Of a stretch of DNA of 64,000 nucleotides, positions 1-7,778 are shown piece by piece. The translations under genes and the position numbers were made by a program. The notes below the pieces were generated by a model, which worked only from the letters and a program-made list of their open reading frames with translations, was not told the origin of the DNA and made no database searches. This stretch comes from Streptomyces humi (GTDB taxonomy: Bacteria; Actinomycetota; Actinomycetes; Streptomycetales; Streptomycetaceae), in the NCBI RefSeq assembly GCF_001005085.2, contig NZ_LBMU02000079.1:62001-126000 (forward strand), read 5' to 3'. Positions within the stretch are counted from its first letter, which is position 1. Each line of letters begins with the position of its first letter.

Positions 1-342
1 CTCGCCCCAGGCCTTCAGCCAGCCCGTCATGGTGTCGATCTCCGGGTCCTGGGCCTTCTCGATCCGGCCGGCGAGGTCCTTCACCTGGGCGGAGGAGGCG
101 CGGTCGGCGGCGAGGGAGGCCATCTCCAGGGCCTGCTGGTGGTGCGGGATCATGGCCTGGGCGAAGGACACGTCCTGCGCGTTGTGCGCGCCGGCGGAGG
201 CGGAGGCGGTGCCGCCGGCCGCCGCCGAGGGGGACGCGTGCGTGGTGCCCGCGCTGTCGTCGCCGCTGCCGCACGCGGTGAGGGCGAGGGCGGCGGTCGC
301 CGTGAGCGCGACGAGGACGGCACGGGTACGTGTGGTGGTCAT
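1..342 (-). CDS. DUF305 family lipoprotein (partial, 3' end outside window)
   Basis: This is the N-terminal 114 codons of a DUF305 (ferritin-like, four-helix) protein that runs off the left edge. It begins with a short positive stretch, a hydrophobic segment and a lipobox-like ALTAC, so it is probably a membrane-anchored lipoprotein. A Ser/Ala/Gly/Thr-rich linker follows, then the family motif AQAMIPHHQQALEMA. The start ATG at 342 has AGGAG a few bases upstream. DUF305 proteins often occur with copper-handling genes, but their biochemical role is not established. The neighbour is a His/Cys-rich DUF6153 protein, a pairing that suggests a metal-related extracytoplasmic function by inference only. 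Confidence 0.9.
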   Translation of the reverse strand, partial: MTTTRTRAVLVALTATAALALTACGSGDDSAGTTHASPSAAAGGTASASAGAHNAQDVSFAQAMIPHHQQALEMASLAADRASSAQVKDLAGRIEKAQDPEIDTMTGWLKAWGE

Positions 343-420
343 GCTGAATCTCCTGCGATGGCGGTGAATGGGCACGCGGGAGCACGGCCGCCGCGCTGCG
401 CACGGCCGGCTCGGGTGCCT

Positions 421-837
421 CTAGATCCGCAGGAGTTGGAGTTCGGCCAGGTCGGGCGGCGCGCGGGCGCCGTCCGGTGCCGTGGCCTGGCGGGAGAGGG
501 CGGTGCGCGCGGGCACGGGCACGTGCACCGGGTCGGGGGCCGGCGCGGGCAGCGCCGGTCCGCCGCTCAGCGCACCGGAGGCGCAGGTCGCGTCGGCGTG
601 ATGTGCGTGGCCGCCGCCGCAGTGACCGTCGTCACCGGCGCAGCCGTCGTAGGCCACGACCATGACCGCCGTGGCGGGGACGGCACGACCGTGACCGTCG
701 TGGGCTCCCATGAGGCCACCGGGTGCCAGCGCGTGCATGCCCAGCAGCCCGGCCAGCACACCCAGTACGAGCAGCGCGCGCCACCGCCGGTGGGGCGGTC
801 GCTCGGCGGTCAGCTCGGTGGGGCGCATCGGGGTCAT
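421..837 (-). CDS. DUF6153-like His/Cys-rich membrane protein
   Basis: This 138-residue protein has one clear hydrophobic segment near residues 15-38 (RALLVLGVLAGLLGMHALAP). A region rich in His, Asp, Gly and Cys follows (DGCAGDDGHCGGGHAHHAD), and then a Pro/Ala-rich tail. The composition fits the actinobacterial DUF6153 family, which commonly lies next to DUF305 genes. I chose the start at MTPMRP (837), because the longer upstream frame is Arg/Pro-rich and looks noncoding. A role in binding metal at the membrane is inferred from composition; no catalytic motif is visible. Confidence 0.75.
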   Translation of the reverse strand: MTPMRPTELTAERPPHRRWRALLVLGVLAGLLGMHALAPGGLMGAHDGHGRAVPATAVMVVAYDGCAGDDGHCGGGHAHHADATCASGALSGGPALPAPAPDPVHVPVPARTALSRQATAPDGARAPPDLAELQLLRI

Positions 838-884
838 CCTATGCGTACCCTGAGCGCGGCTTCGCACAGGCACCGCCGGGAACG

Positions 885-1274
885 TCATTCCCAGCGGTGT
901 GCGTTGCTGTCGTCGAGGTTGCCGGGGGGATGCGGGATGACGCAGAACAGGAGTCCCGCCGGGTCGCGCATGACCCACCAGGAGTGGACGCGCCGCACAC
1001 GTGCCGCCCCCAGTCGTTCCAGTCGCGTCACCTCGGCCTCCACGTCGTCGGTGTGGATGTCCAGGTGGACCCGGGGGCCGCTCTCCGCCGAGTCGAGGCG
1101 CTGGAAGTACAGCCACATGCGGGGGCTGCGCAGCGACGCGCTCAGGTACTCGGGCGAGTCGGGGACCACCGCGGTGGGTGCGCCCGCGGCGGCTCCCCAG
1201 AAGGCCGCGACGCGGTCGTGGTCGGCCGCGGGCACATCGACGACCACCTTGCAGATCCTGCTGTAGTGAGCCAC
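885..1274 (-). CDS. VOC/glyoxalase-like domain protein
   Basis: This 129-residue protein is the size of a single vicinal-oxygen-chelate domain pair. It opens with KVVVDVPAADHDRVAAFWGA and ends with WVMRDPAGLLFCVI, the usual beginning and end of glyoxalase-like domains. The GTG start at 1274 lies one base from the stop of the JmjC oxygenase gene, so the two are probably cotranscribed. It may therefore be the last gene of the RiPP-like operon. VOC proteins range from dioxygenases and isomerases to drug-binding resistance proteins. The substrate cannot be read here, and self-protection or a tailoring role are both open. Confidence 0.85.
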   Translation of the reverse strand: MAHYSRICKVVVDVPAADHDRVAAFWGAAAGAPTAVVPDSPEYLSASLRSPRMWLYFQRLDSAESGPRVHLDIHTDDVEAEVTRLERLGAARVRRVHSWWVMRDPAGLLFCVIPHPPGNLDDSNAHRWE

Positions 1275-1275
1275 G

Positions 1276-2106
1276 TCAGACGGCCTGCCGGGTCAGGTGC
1301 TCCGCCTGTAGGCGCAGGGTGGCGGCCAGGAGGTCCCCGGTCGTCAGGCGCTCCAGGAGCACCAGGGTCGCCCGTCGCAGGGTCTCCTGGGCCTCGGCCC
1401 GCGCCGCGTCGGACATGTGGGCGTGGAAGGCAGGCACCACCTGGTGGCCGACGGCACGGCCCCTGGCGACCTGCGCGAGGAACGGCAGGACCGCCGAGTG
1501 CAGCGACACCGCGGGGCAGACCAGGGACAGGCTCAGGGAATCCGCCTCGGAGAGTCCCGAGTGCAGCCAGAGGACCGGGATGTACAGCAGGTCTCCCGGC
1601 CGCACCTGGAAGGTCAGTACCTCGGCGTCCGGCAGGGCGTGGCTGCCGACGCCGGGGACGTCCATCATGCGCCGGGCCCTGGTCTCGGCCCGGATGTGGT
1701 GCGGTGCCGCGAGCGACCACTGCTTCGTACCGGTCTGCTGGAGCACGAAGTTGTCGCTGTGGTCGAAGTGGGCGCCGATCCCGTCCGCGCCGTGGGTGCG
1801 CACGGTGTCGAACCAGGCCCGGGGCGCGCCGAAGCGGCGGGCGAACTCCTCGGCGCGCTCGGCCAGGTCGGTGTCGAAGGCGGAGACCCGCTCGATGAAC
1901 GTGACCTCGTCCGGGCGTTCGGTCACCGCGCCGGCGTCCTGTGCCAGCGCCCGGGTGCGGGCGGCGGCGAACTGGTCGGGGGACCAGGAACGGCCGAGGA
2001 AGGCTTCGGCCCCGCCCCGGACGAACAGCGGCCGCTGCCTCCAGAAGACCGCGAAGAACTCGTCGAAGTCGAGGGCGCTGCGCTCACATTCCCTGATCTC
2101 GGTCAT
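1276..2106 (-). CDS. JmjC/cupin-type 2-oxoglutarate oxygenase
   Basis: This 276-residue protein resembles bacterial JmjC ribosomal-oxygenase-type hydroxylases. The iron triad is visible: H113 and D115 in GAHFDHSDNF and H182 in PVLWLHSG, in a frame of GDLLYIPVLWLHSGLSEADSLSLS. The N-terminal WRQRPLFVRGG is also typical. Enzymes of this class hydroxylate protein or peptide side chains using Fe(II), O2 and 2-oxoglutarate. The start at 2106 (MTEIREC) has AAGGAG seven bases upstream; the frame extends further only into a DNA repeat. It lies near the end of the operon headed by the small acidic peptide, so that peptide is a reasonable substrate, by inference. Confidence 0.85.
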   Translation of the reverse strand: MTEIRECERSALDFDEFFAVFWRQRPLFVRGGAEAFLGRSWSPDQFAAARTRALAQDAGAVTERPDEVTFIERVSAFDTDLAERAEEFARRFGAPRAWFDTVRTHGADGIGAHFDHSDNFVLQQTGTKQWSLAAPHHIRAETRARRMMDVPGVGSHALPDAEVLTFQVRPGDLLYIPVLWLHSGLSEADSLSLSLVCPAVSLHSAVLPFLAQVARGRAVGHQVVPAFHAHMSDAARAEAQETLRRATLVLLERLTTGDLLAATLRLQAEHLTRQAV

Positions 2107-2119
2107 CCACCGGCTCCTT

Positions 2120-2240
2120 CTTCGTGTCGGGTTCTTCACGTCGGGTTCTGCGGGTCGCGTTCTTCACGTCGGGTTCTGCGCTTCGGGTTCTGCGGGTCGC
2201 GTTCTTCACGTCGGGTTCTGCGCGTCGTTTCGGGTCGGTG
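2120..2240. repeat. 42-bp-period direct repeats between the JmjC and aminotransferase genes
   Basis: The gap is built from short related units such as CGGGTTCTTCACGT and CGGGTTCTGCGGGT. A 36-base stretch at 2146-2181 recurs identically at 2188-2223, giving a period of 42. It lies between the stop of the DegT gene (2245) and the ribosome binding site of the JmjC gene. Read on the minus strand it could encode a charged repeat, but that frame has no ribosome binding site. It may be a slippage-generated spacer that changes mRNA structure between the two genes. Confidence 0.8.
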
Positions 2241-2244
2241 CCCG

Positions 2245-3378
2245 TCAGTACCGGCGTTTCAACAGTGCGCACACGTAGCTCTGCTGATCGGCCGTCAGGC
2301 GTGGGTGGCAGGGCAGTGAGAGGGCGTGGTCCGCGTACCTCTCCGCCGCCGGCCACCGGCCCGGCGCCCCCGCGTACGCGGCCATCGCGGGCTGGTGCGG
2401 GACCAGTCGCCCGTAGAAGACCCGGGCGTCGACGCCGTTCTTCCGCAGGTATGCCAGGGTCTCGTCCCGGTGCTCAGGTCCGCCCGGCACGGTGACCGTG
2501 TACTGGTGGAACGCGTGCGTCCGGCCGACCGGGACCTCGGGGGTCCGGATGCCGGTGTCCCGGAGGAGTTCGTCGTAGCGGGCGGCGACCGCGATGCGCC
2601 GGGCGATGTCCTGCCGCAGGGTGCGCATCTTCACCGACAGGACGGCGGCCTGGACGCAGTCGAGGCGGGAGTTGATGCCGCCCTCCTCCACGGCGACATA
2701 GCCGTCGGGCTCGAAGCCGTGCTCCCGGAGCCTGCCGATCCGGGCGTGCAGCGCCGGGTCGCCGGTGACGACGGCGCCGCCGTCCCCGTAGCAGCCGAGG
2801 TTCTTCGTCGGGAAGAACGAGAACACCGCCGCGTCACCGAAGGAGCCCGCGGGCCTGCCCCAGTACGCCGCGCCGACGGCCTGGGCGGCGTCCTCGACGA
2901 CCGCCGCTCCCACGCGGCGGGCGTCCTCCAGCAGCGGGTCCATGTCCGCGGTCAGCCCGAACAGGTGGACCGGCACGATCGCCCTCGTCCGCTCCGTGTA
3001 CGCGTCCGCAACGGCGGACGCGTCGAGGGTGAACGAGGCGGGGTCGATGTCGGCGAAGACCGGTGTCGCCCCGGTGCGCACGATCGCGGAGACGGTCGCG
3101 ACGAAGGTGACCGGCGAGGTGATCACCTCGTCGCCGCGGCCGACACCCAGCGCGGTCAATGCCATGAACAGGGCGTCCGTGCAGGTGCCGACGCCGAGGG
3201 CGTACGGCGTACCGCAGAAGGCCGCGAAGTCGCGCTCGAACTCCTGGACCGCCGGGCCGAGGACGAGCCGGCCGTCCGCGATCACCCGCGACATCGCCGC
3301 GTCCAGCTCGTGCTTGAGTTCCGCGTACTGCTGCTGCACGTCGTTGCCCAGGACGATCTGCCGGGACGGGTCGATCAT
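2245..3378 (-). CDS. DegT/DnrJ/EryC1/StrS-family PLP aminotransferase
   Basis: This 377-residue protein is a full-length member of the fold-type I family best known for adding amino groups to nucleotide-sugar carbonyls. Visible marks are GTCTDALFMAL near residue 65, VEDAAQAVGA near 162-170, and the PLP lysine K192 in FFPTKNLGCYGDGG. The start at 3378 is preceded by GAGGGAGA. No sugar-nucleotide genes or glycosyltransferase accompany it. It lies in the operon with a candidate precursor peptide, arginase, SDR and O-methyltransferase, so it may act on a peptide side chain or on a small precursor. That role is inference only. Confidence 0.9.
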   Translation of the reverse strand: MIDPSRQIVLGNDVQQQYAELKHELDAAMSRVIADGRLVLGPAVQEFERDFAAFCGTPYALGVGTCTDALFMALTALGVGRGDEVITSPVTFVATVSAIVRTGATPVFADIDPASFTLDASAVADAYTERTRAIVPVHLFGLTADMDPLLEDARRVGAAVVEDAAQAVGAAYWGRPAGSFGDAAVFSFFPTKNLGCYGDGGAVVTGDPALHARIGRLREHGFEPDGYVAVEEGGINSRLDCVQAAVLSVKMRTLRQDIARRIAVAARYDELLRDTGIRTPEVPVGRTHAFHQYTVTVPGGPEHRDETLAYLRKNGVDARVFYGRLVPHQPAMAAYAGAPGRWPAAERYADHALSLPCHPRLTADQQSYVCALLKRRY

Positions 3379-3402
3379 GTGGTCGTCTCCCTCTGTGCCA
3401 CG

Positions 3403-4158
3403 TCAGACCAGCGATCCCGACGATCCGCCGTCCAGCTTGCAGAGCATGCCGTTGGCCGTCGGGCCCAGTTCGGCGAGGTACCGGACGCTGCGGAGGCAGG
3501 ACGCGTAGTCGATGAACTCGTCGATCACCAGGTTCGGGTTCGATCTGCGCAGGAACAGCCGTACGACGTCGGACGCCGGGAGCCCCTTGCGCGCCGCGAC
3601 CGTCTCGGCCTCCGCGAGTTTGGCGCGGTCCGCCAGCGGGCCGAGCAGCAGCGTCGCCACGGCGGCGCCCGCGGACCGGCACCCGGCGGCCAGTCCGGCC
3701 GTGAGCACGCGCAGCGCCGCCTTGCTGGCGGCGTAGACCGCCGAGTGGTCGTCGGCTCCGTAGATGGCTTCGGAGTTGACGACGACGTGGGAGCAGAACC
3801 GGTCCGCGGGTTTGCGTGCCAGCAGGTCCAGCGCGAGGAGGTAGGGGGCGAAGGCGTTGACGCGGAACACCTCCTCCAGGTCGCGCGGCACGGGCCCGGA
3901 CGGCCGGGCGGGCGGATAGGCCACGGCGCAGTGCACGACCAGGTCCAGGGCGGGATCGAGCCGCCCGGACAGGGCGGTGGCGGCCTGGGGACGGGACAGG
4001 TCCGCCTGGAGATAGGTGACGCCCGGCACGGCCGGGACGCGCTCCTCGGGACAGCGGCCGACGCCGGTCACGTCCCAGCCCTCGGCCGCCAGGCTCGCGG
4101 CGAGGTACCGGCCGAGTCCCTTGCAGGCGCCGGTGACCAGCGCGCGCCGGCCGGTCAT
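3403..4158 (-). CDS. SDR-family NAD(P)-dependent oxidoreductase
   Basis: This 251-residue protein is a classical short-chain dehydrogenase. The cofactor motif TGACKGLG begins at T9, the active-site serine is S129 (VVVNSEAIYG), and the YxxxK pair is Y142/K146 (VYAASK). The C-terminus is less standard, with NPNLVIDEFIDYASCLRS replacing the usual substrate loop. Its start overlaps the stop of the O-methyltransferase gene by ATGA, so the two are translationally coupled. The natural substrate is unknown. Reduction or oxidation of a carbonyl used by the neighbouring aminotransferase is a plausible link. Confidence 0.9.
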   Translation of the reverse strand: MTGRRALVTGACKGLGRYLAASLAAEGWDVTGVGRCPEERVPAVPGVTYLQADLSRPQAATALSGRLDPALDLVVHCAVAYPPARPSGPVPRDLEEVFRVNAFAPYLLALDLLARKPADRFCSHVVVNSEAIYGADDHSAVYAASKAALRVLTAGLAAGCRSAGAAVATLLLGPLADRAKLAEAETVAARKGLPASDVVRLFLRRSNPNLVIDEFIDYASCLRSVRYLAELGPTANGMLCKLDGGSSGSLV

Positions 4159-4805
4159 CGGCGCTCCTTCCGGCTGATCAGCAGGCCGTTCTCGGTGCCC
4201 GCGAACGCCGACAGGAGCCGTGGACTGCGGCCGACGGCACGGGTGTACGCGGTCAGGGCGGCCACCTCGCGGGCGTCCGTGGGCTGGTCCGGGGACTCGG
4301 CGCCGTAGTCGCCGAGGGCGAGGACGTCGTCGGCGACGAGCAGTCCGCCGGGTTCGAGGAGCGGGAAGCCGTGGGCGAGGTAGCGCGGGTAGGACTTCTT
4401 GTCGGCGTCGATGAAGAGCATGCCGACGCTTTCCGGTGCCACCGTGGCGAGATGGTCGACGGCGTCGCCCACCACGACGGTCACCCGGTCCGCGACGCCG
4501 GCCAGGGCGAAGTTCTCCGCCGCTACGCGCGCCGCCTCGGGGTCCACCTCCAGGGTGGTGACGGTACCGCCGGGCGGGAGCCCCCGCGCGATGTGCACGG
4601 TGGAGTACCCGAACAGGGTGCCGATCTCGATGACATGGCGCGGCCGGTGCAGCTCGGTCAGCAGTCGGAGCAGCCGGCCGGTGTTGTCGTCGACCTGGAT
4701 CGTGGGCAGCCCGGCGGCCGCCAGCGAGCGGTGCAGGATGGCGTCGAGGACCGGGTCCCGGGGGCCGAGCAGCGCCCGGGTGAATCCGTTCGACAGCGTG
4801 GTCAT
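4155..4805 (-). CDS. Class I SAM-dependent O-methyltransferase (CCoAOMT-like)
   Basis: This 216-residue protein matches the small O-methyltransferase family 3 (catechol / caffeoyl-CoA type). The SAM-binding motif is VIEIGTLFGYSTVHIARGL near residues 57-75. It is followed by TLEVDPEAARVAAENF and by the metal-binding FIDADKKSYPRY and VADDVLALG segments. Such enzymes are metal-dependent and usually methylate a hydroxyl next to another oxygen ligand. Within this operon it could modify a hydroxyl made by the JmjC oxygenase, but that order of events is inference. The neighbouring SDR gene overlaps its stop codon. Confidence 0.9.
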   Translation of the reverse strand: MTTLSNGFTRALLGPRDPVLDAILHRSLAAAGLPTIQVDDNTGRLLRLLTELHRPRHVIEIGTLFGYSTVHIARGLPPGGTVTTLEVDPEAARVAAENFALAGVADRVTVVVGDAVDHLATVAPESVGMLFIDADKKSYPRYLAHGFPLLEPGGLLVADDVLALGDYGAESPDQPTDAREVAALTAYTRAVGRSPRLLSAFAGTENGLLISRKERR

Positions 4806-4821
4806 GTGGCGGGTTCTCCCC

Positions 4822-6594
4822 TCATCCGGTCAGGGCCGACGAGCCGTACAGCCGGAACACGGCCGAGCCGTCGGGTACTTCGGCCGGCGTGTCCGCGTCG
4901 AAGCAGGGGGCGAGGAGCCCGCGCAGTTCCGGCCGCCCGGTGATGTCCGCGAGGCTCAGCTCCCGGAACGCGGCGAACTTCGCGGCGCTGTCGGCGGCTC
5001 CCCACAGGTAACTGAAGTTGGCGCCGGGGTTGGCCACGTACATGGGCCAGGTGAAGTACGCCGCGACGTCGCCGAGCCGGTAGTGGCGGCCGATGCCGTA
5101 CCGGCCGTCCAGGCGGTCGAAGGCGTCCCGCAGTCCGCCGGTGCCGCTGCGGTGCACCTCCAGGTCCAGGGCGGCGGTGACGGCCTGTTCCAGCAGGCCG
5201 GCCCGCTGTTCGAACATCTTGATGCGGACGCATCGCGCCCATTGCTCCTCGCCTGCGGGGCCGAGGGTCAGCCGACGGGCGAACTCCGGGTGGCAGGCCC
5301 ACTTCTCGAACCACATGCTCAGGCACTCCAGCCGCTCCGGCGGCAGGGACTCGAGTCCGGAGCGGAACGGCACGCCGGTGCGCAGGAGGAGGTGGTTCAG
5401 GGCGTGACCGAACTCGTGGAACATGCCGTGCACGTTCTGGAACGTGATGTGTCCGGTGTCCTCGGCGTCCGGACGGAACCGGCACGAGACGTACGCGACG
5501 GGCCGCTGGACCAGGCCGCTCCAGTCGGTGCGGCCGCGCAGGCCGAGGGTGTGGTTGGGGCCGGGTGTCCCGCGGTCCGTGTCCCACAGGTCGAACAGGA
5601 TGTCCCCGATCTCGTCGTCCGCGTCCCGCACGGCGACCTTGATCACCTGCGGGTGCCCGCTCGGCTGCCGGGTCAGCGTGAGGCCGAACACGGCGTGGGT
5701 CACGGCGGACAGGAAGTCCAGGCACTCCCCCATCCGGAACGCCGGCACGCGTCCGGCGCCGAACACGGTGCGCATCGCGAACCCGAGGTGGTCCATCGGC
5801 CGGCCGGTGGCGCCGGTGACGGCGGCGATCTCGGACTCCACCTGCGCGTGTGCGGCCAGCGCCGTCTCGAGGCTGCTCGTCACGAAGGCGGCGATGTCGG
5901 CCTCGGTGGCCCGGCAGCGGGCCAGCGTCCCCGCCGCGACGTTCGGATGACCGGCCCGCGCGCTCCGCCGGCGCCGTACCGTCACCATCGCGTCGAGCGC
6001 GGCGAGCAGGGCGGGCTGCCGGGCGTCCCGTGCCGCCGCCCACACGCGTGCCAGCTTGTCCCGGGTGGCCGTGCTCTCCATGGAGCCCAGCACGGTGTAG
6101 TAGACCGCCGCCGGATCGGCCTCCGCGTCCCGGACACCCACCCGCCGCAGGATCTCCCGCCGGGCGTCCCGCACCCCGGCCAGCACCGCCTTCGCCTCGT
6201 CGAGGAGGTCGTCGAGCCGGGCGTCCTCGGCCGGGTCGCGCCGCTCCGCCGCGGTCAGTTCCGCCAGGTACTCCTCGCGGACGGCGTCCAGCCGGGTGTC
6301 GGCGCAGCGCAGTTCCCGCAGCCGGCGCACGATCCGGGCGGTGCGGTCGTCGTCCTCGTAGAACGCCCGGCGCCAGGGCAGCAACCGGGTGAAGTTCTCG
6401 TCGTCGTCGACGGCCTCCAGGTAGAGGAACACGTAGGCCACGTTGTTGTAGACGGCCATGAGTTCCACGAGCGTCCGGTCGGTCAGGCGGTCGGCGGCGA
6501 GGATGGCGTCCAGACGGGACATCATTCCTGCCAGCGACTGCTCGATCGGGCTCGCGCCGGACTCGGGTCCGGCGCCGGGTGCTACTGCCGGCAC
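4822..6594 (-). CDS. M3-family (oligopeptidase F / thimet-like) zinc metallopeptidase
   Basis: This 590-residue protein has the M3 zinc motif HEFGH at residues 393-397 in MFHEFGHALN. A downstream glutamate-rich segment (ESLPPERLECLSMWFEKW) supplies the third ligand. The N-terminal half is helical, as in the PepF/thimet group. I place the start at GTG 6594 because GGAGGT lies seven bases upstream; it overlaps the end of the propeller gene by 13 bases. M3 enzymes cut short peptides in a closed chamber. Here it is a candidate for trimming a leader or releasing the mature product from the small acidic peptide. There is no signal peptide. Confidence 0.88.
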   Translation of the reverse strand: MPAVAPGAGPESGASPIEQSLAGMMSRLDAILAADRLTDRTLVELMAVYNNVAYVFLYLEAVDDDENFTRLLPWRRAFYEDDDRTARIVRRLRELRCADTRLDAVREEYLAELTAAERRDPAEDARLDDLLDEAKAVLAGVRDARREILRRVGVRDAEADPAAVYYTVLGSMESTATRDKLARVWAAARDARQPALLAALDAMVTVRRRRSARAGHPNVAAGTLARCRATEADIAAFVTSSLETALAAHAQVESEIAAVTGATGRPMDHLGFAMRTVFGAGRVPAFRMGECLDFLSAVTHAVFGLTLTRQPSGHPQVIKVAVRDADDEIGDILFDLWDTDRGTPGPNHTLGLRGRTDWSGLVQRPVAYVSCRFRPDAEDTGHITFQNVHGMFHEFGHALNHLLLRTGVPFRSGLESLPPERLECLSMWFEKWACHPEFARRLTLGPAGEEQWARCVRIKMFEQRAGLLEQAVTAALDLEVHRSGTGGLRDAFDRLDGRYGIGRHYRLGDVAAYFTWPMYVANPGANFSYLWGAADSAAKFAAFRELSLADITGRPELRGLLAPCFDADTPAEVPDGSAVFRLYGSSALTG

Positions 6595-7778
6595 GGGGCG
6601 ACCTCCGTGTTCGCGGGCTGGAATCGGAATTCGTAGAAGTCCCCGGCGTAGGAGGCGCAGTAGAGGGCGCCGTCCGGCGAGGCGAGCGGGGTGGTGTCCA
6701 TCCGGGGCTCGTGGTCGGGCAGGCCCAGGACCTGGCTGCTCTCCCAGCGGAACCGCCCGTCGGAGCGGCGCAGCGCGATCACGTTGCCGCGCTCGGCCGT
6801 CGCGATGAAGTCCCCGTTCGGCAGCACGCTGAAGGACGTGTACGAGTGCGGGGCTCCCTGGGGCGCCCGCCACACGGGCGTGTGCGTGCGGACGTCGACG
6901 CCGGTCACGGTGGCGTCCTGCGCGCCCACCGCCAGAACCTCCCCCGAGAGCGCGGGACTTGCCGTGATCTTGGCCCCCAGGAACTCCGTGTGCAGCAGCC
7001 GTCCGGTGCGGGCGTCCAGGAACAGGCAGGTGCCCCCGACGGTGCAGACCGCGACCTCCCCGGTGGCCCGGACGAAGACCGGGGAGGCCTTGATGTCGGC
7101 GTCGGCCGCGAACCGCCACAGCTCGCCGCCGTCGCCGGACAGGGCGATCACGTGGTGGCCGCAGCAGACGACGACCGTGCCCTCGTCCGTGCCGGCCGGA
7201 CTGGCGTAGGGGTCCCGGTACGACGCCGTGCCGCCGTCCGCCGCGTGCCACGGTCCGGGCAGCTCCCGGTCGAAGACGGGCTCGCCGGTGGACAGGCAAA
7301 AGGCCAGACAGCGCGCGTGGAAGGCCGCCACCACGAGCAGGTCGGCGGCCGGGAGCAGGACCGGGGTCGCGTACACCGGAAGCCGCGTGCGAGCCGCCCA
7401 CACCAGCTTCCCGCGCAGGTCGAGGCAGGTGATCAGCCCGCTGGTGGCCGCGACGACCACCCGGCGCCGCCCGGGGTCGACCACGAGCGAGGCGTACACC
7501 CCGCTGTCGAGGCGGCGCTCCCAGAACACCTTGCCCAGTCCCCGGCCGTAGAACCGCACCCGGCCGTCGTCGGCGGCGAGCAGCACGCCGATGCCCGGCA
7601 CCACCGCGGGAGAGGCGCTGACCGGTACCGGCAGGGTGCGGCCCAGCCGTTCGTTGTGATGGGTGAGGCGGCGGTGGCCGAACACCACGGGTTCCCTGTC
7701 CCAGCGGAAGGTGCCGTGGTCGCCGCCGGGCAGGACGGACCTCACGGGGTCATGCCGGAACGCCGACACCTGTGTCAC
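6582..7778 (-). CDS. PQQ-like beta-propeller repeat protein
   Basis: This 398-residue protein is built of seven or so repeats of the outer-membrane-assembly / quinoprotein propeller type. Typical units are GLITCLDLRGKLVWAAR, HHVIALSGDGGELWRFAA and NVIALRRSDGRFRWESS. It lacks a signal peptide and has no visible cytochrome motif, so it is probably a cytoplasmic binding or scaffold protein and not a quinoprotein dehydrogenase. The GTG start at 7778 has GAGGTG upstream and lies inside the end of the MATE gene. Its cofactor and partner are unknown; it may assemble the peptide-modifying enzymes of the operon. Confidence 0.85.
   Translation of the reverse strand: MTQVSAFRHDPVRSVLPGGDHGTFRWDREPVVFGHRRLTHHNERLGRTLPVPVSASPAVVPGIGVLLAADDGRVRFYGRGLGKVFWERRLDSGVYASLVVDPGRRRVVVAATSGLITCLDLRGKLVWAARTRLPVYATPVLLPAADLLVVAAFHARCLAFCLSTGEPVFDRELPGPWHAADGGTASYRDPYASPAGTDEGTVVVCCGHHVIALSGDGGELWRFAADADIKASPVFVRATGEVAVCTVGGTCLFLDARTGRLLHTEFLGAKITASPALSGEVLAVGAQDATVTGVDVRTHTPVWRAPQGAPHSYTSFSVLPNGDFIATAERGNVIALRRSDGRFRWESSQVLGLPDHEPRMDTTPLASPDGALYCASYAGDFYEFRFQPANTEVAPCRQ

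Noticed and set aside
4399-6636. A 745-codon plus-strand frame opposite the M3 peptidase
   Set aside because: It is an antisense shadow with no motif; the minus-strand gene has HEFGH and a good ribosome binding site.
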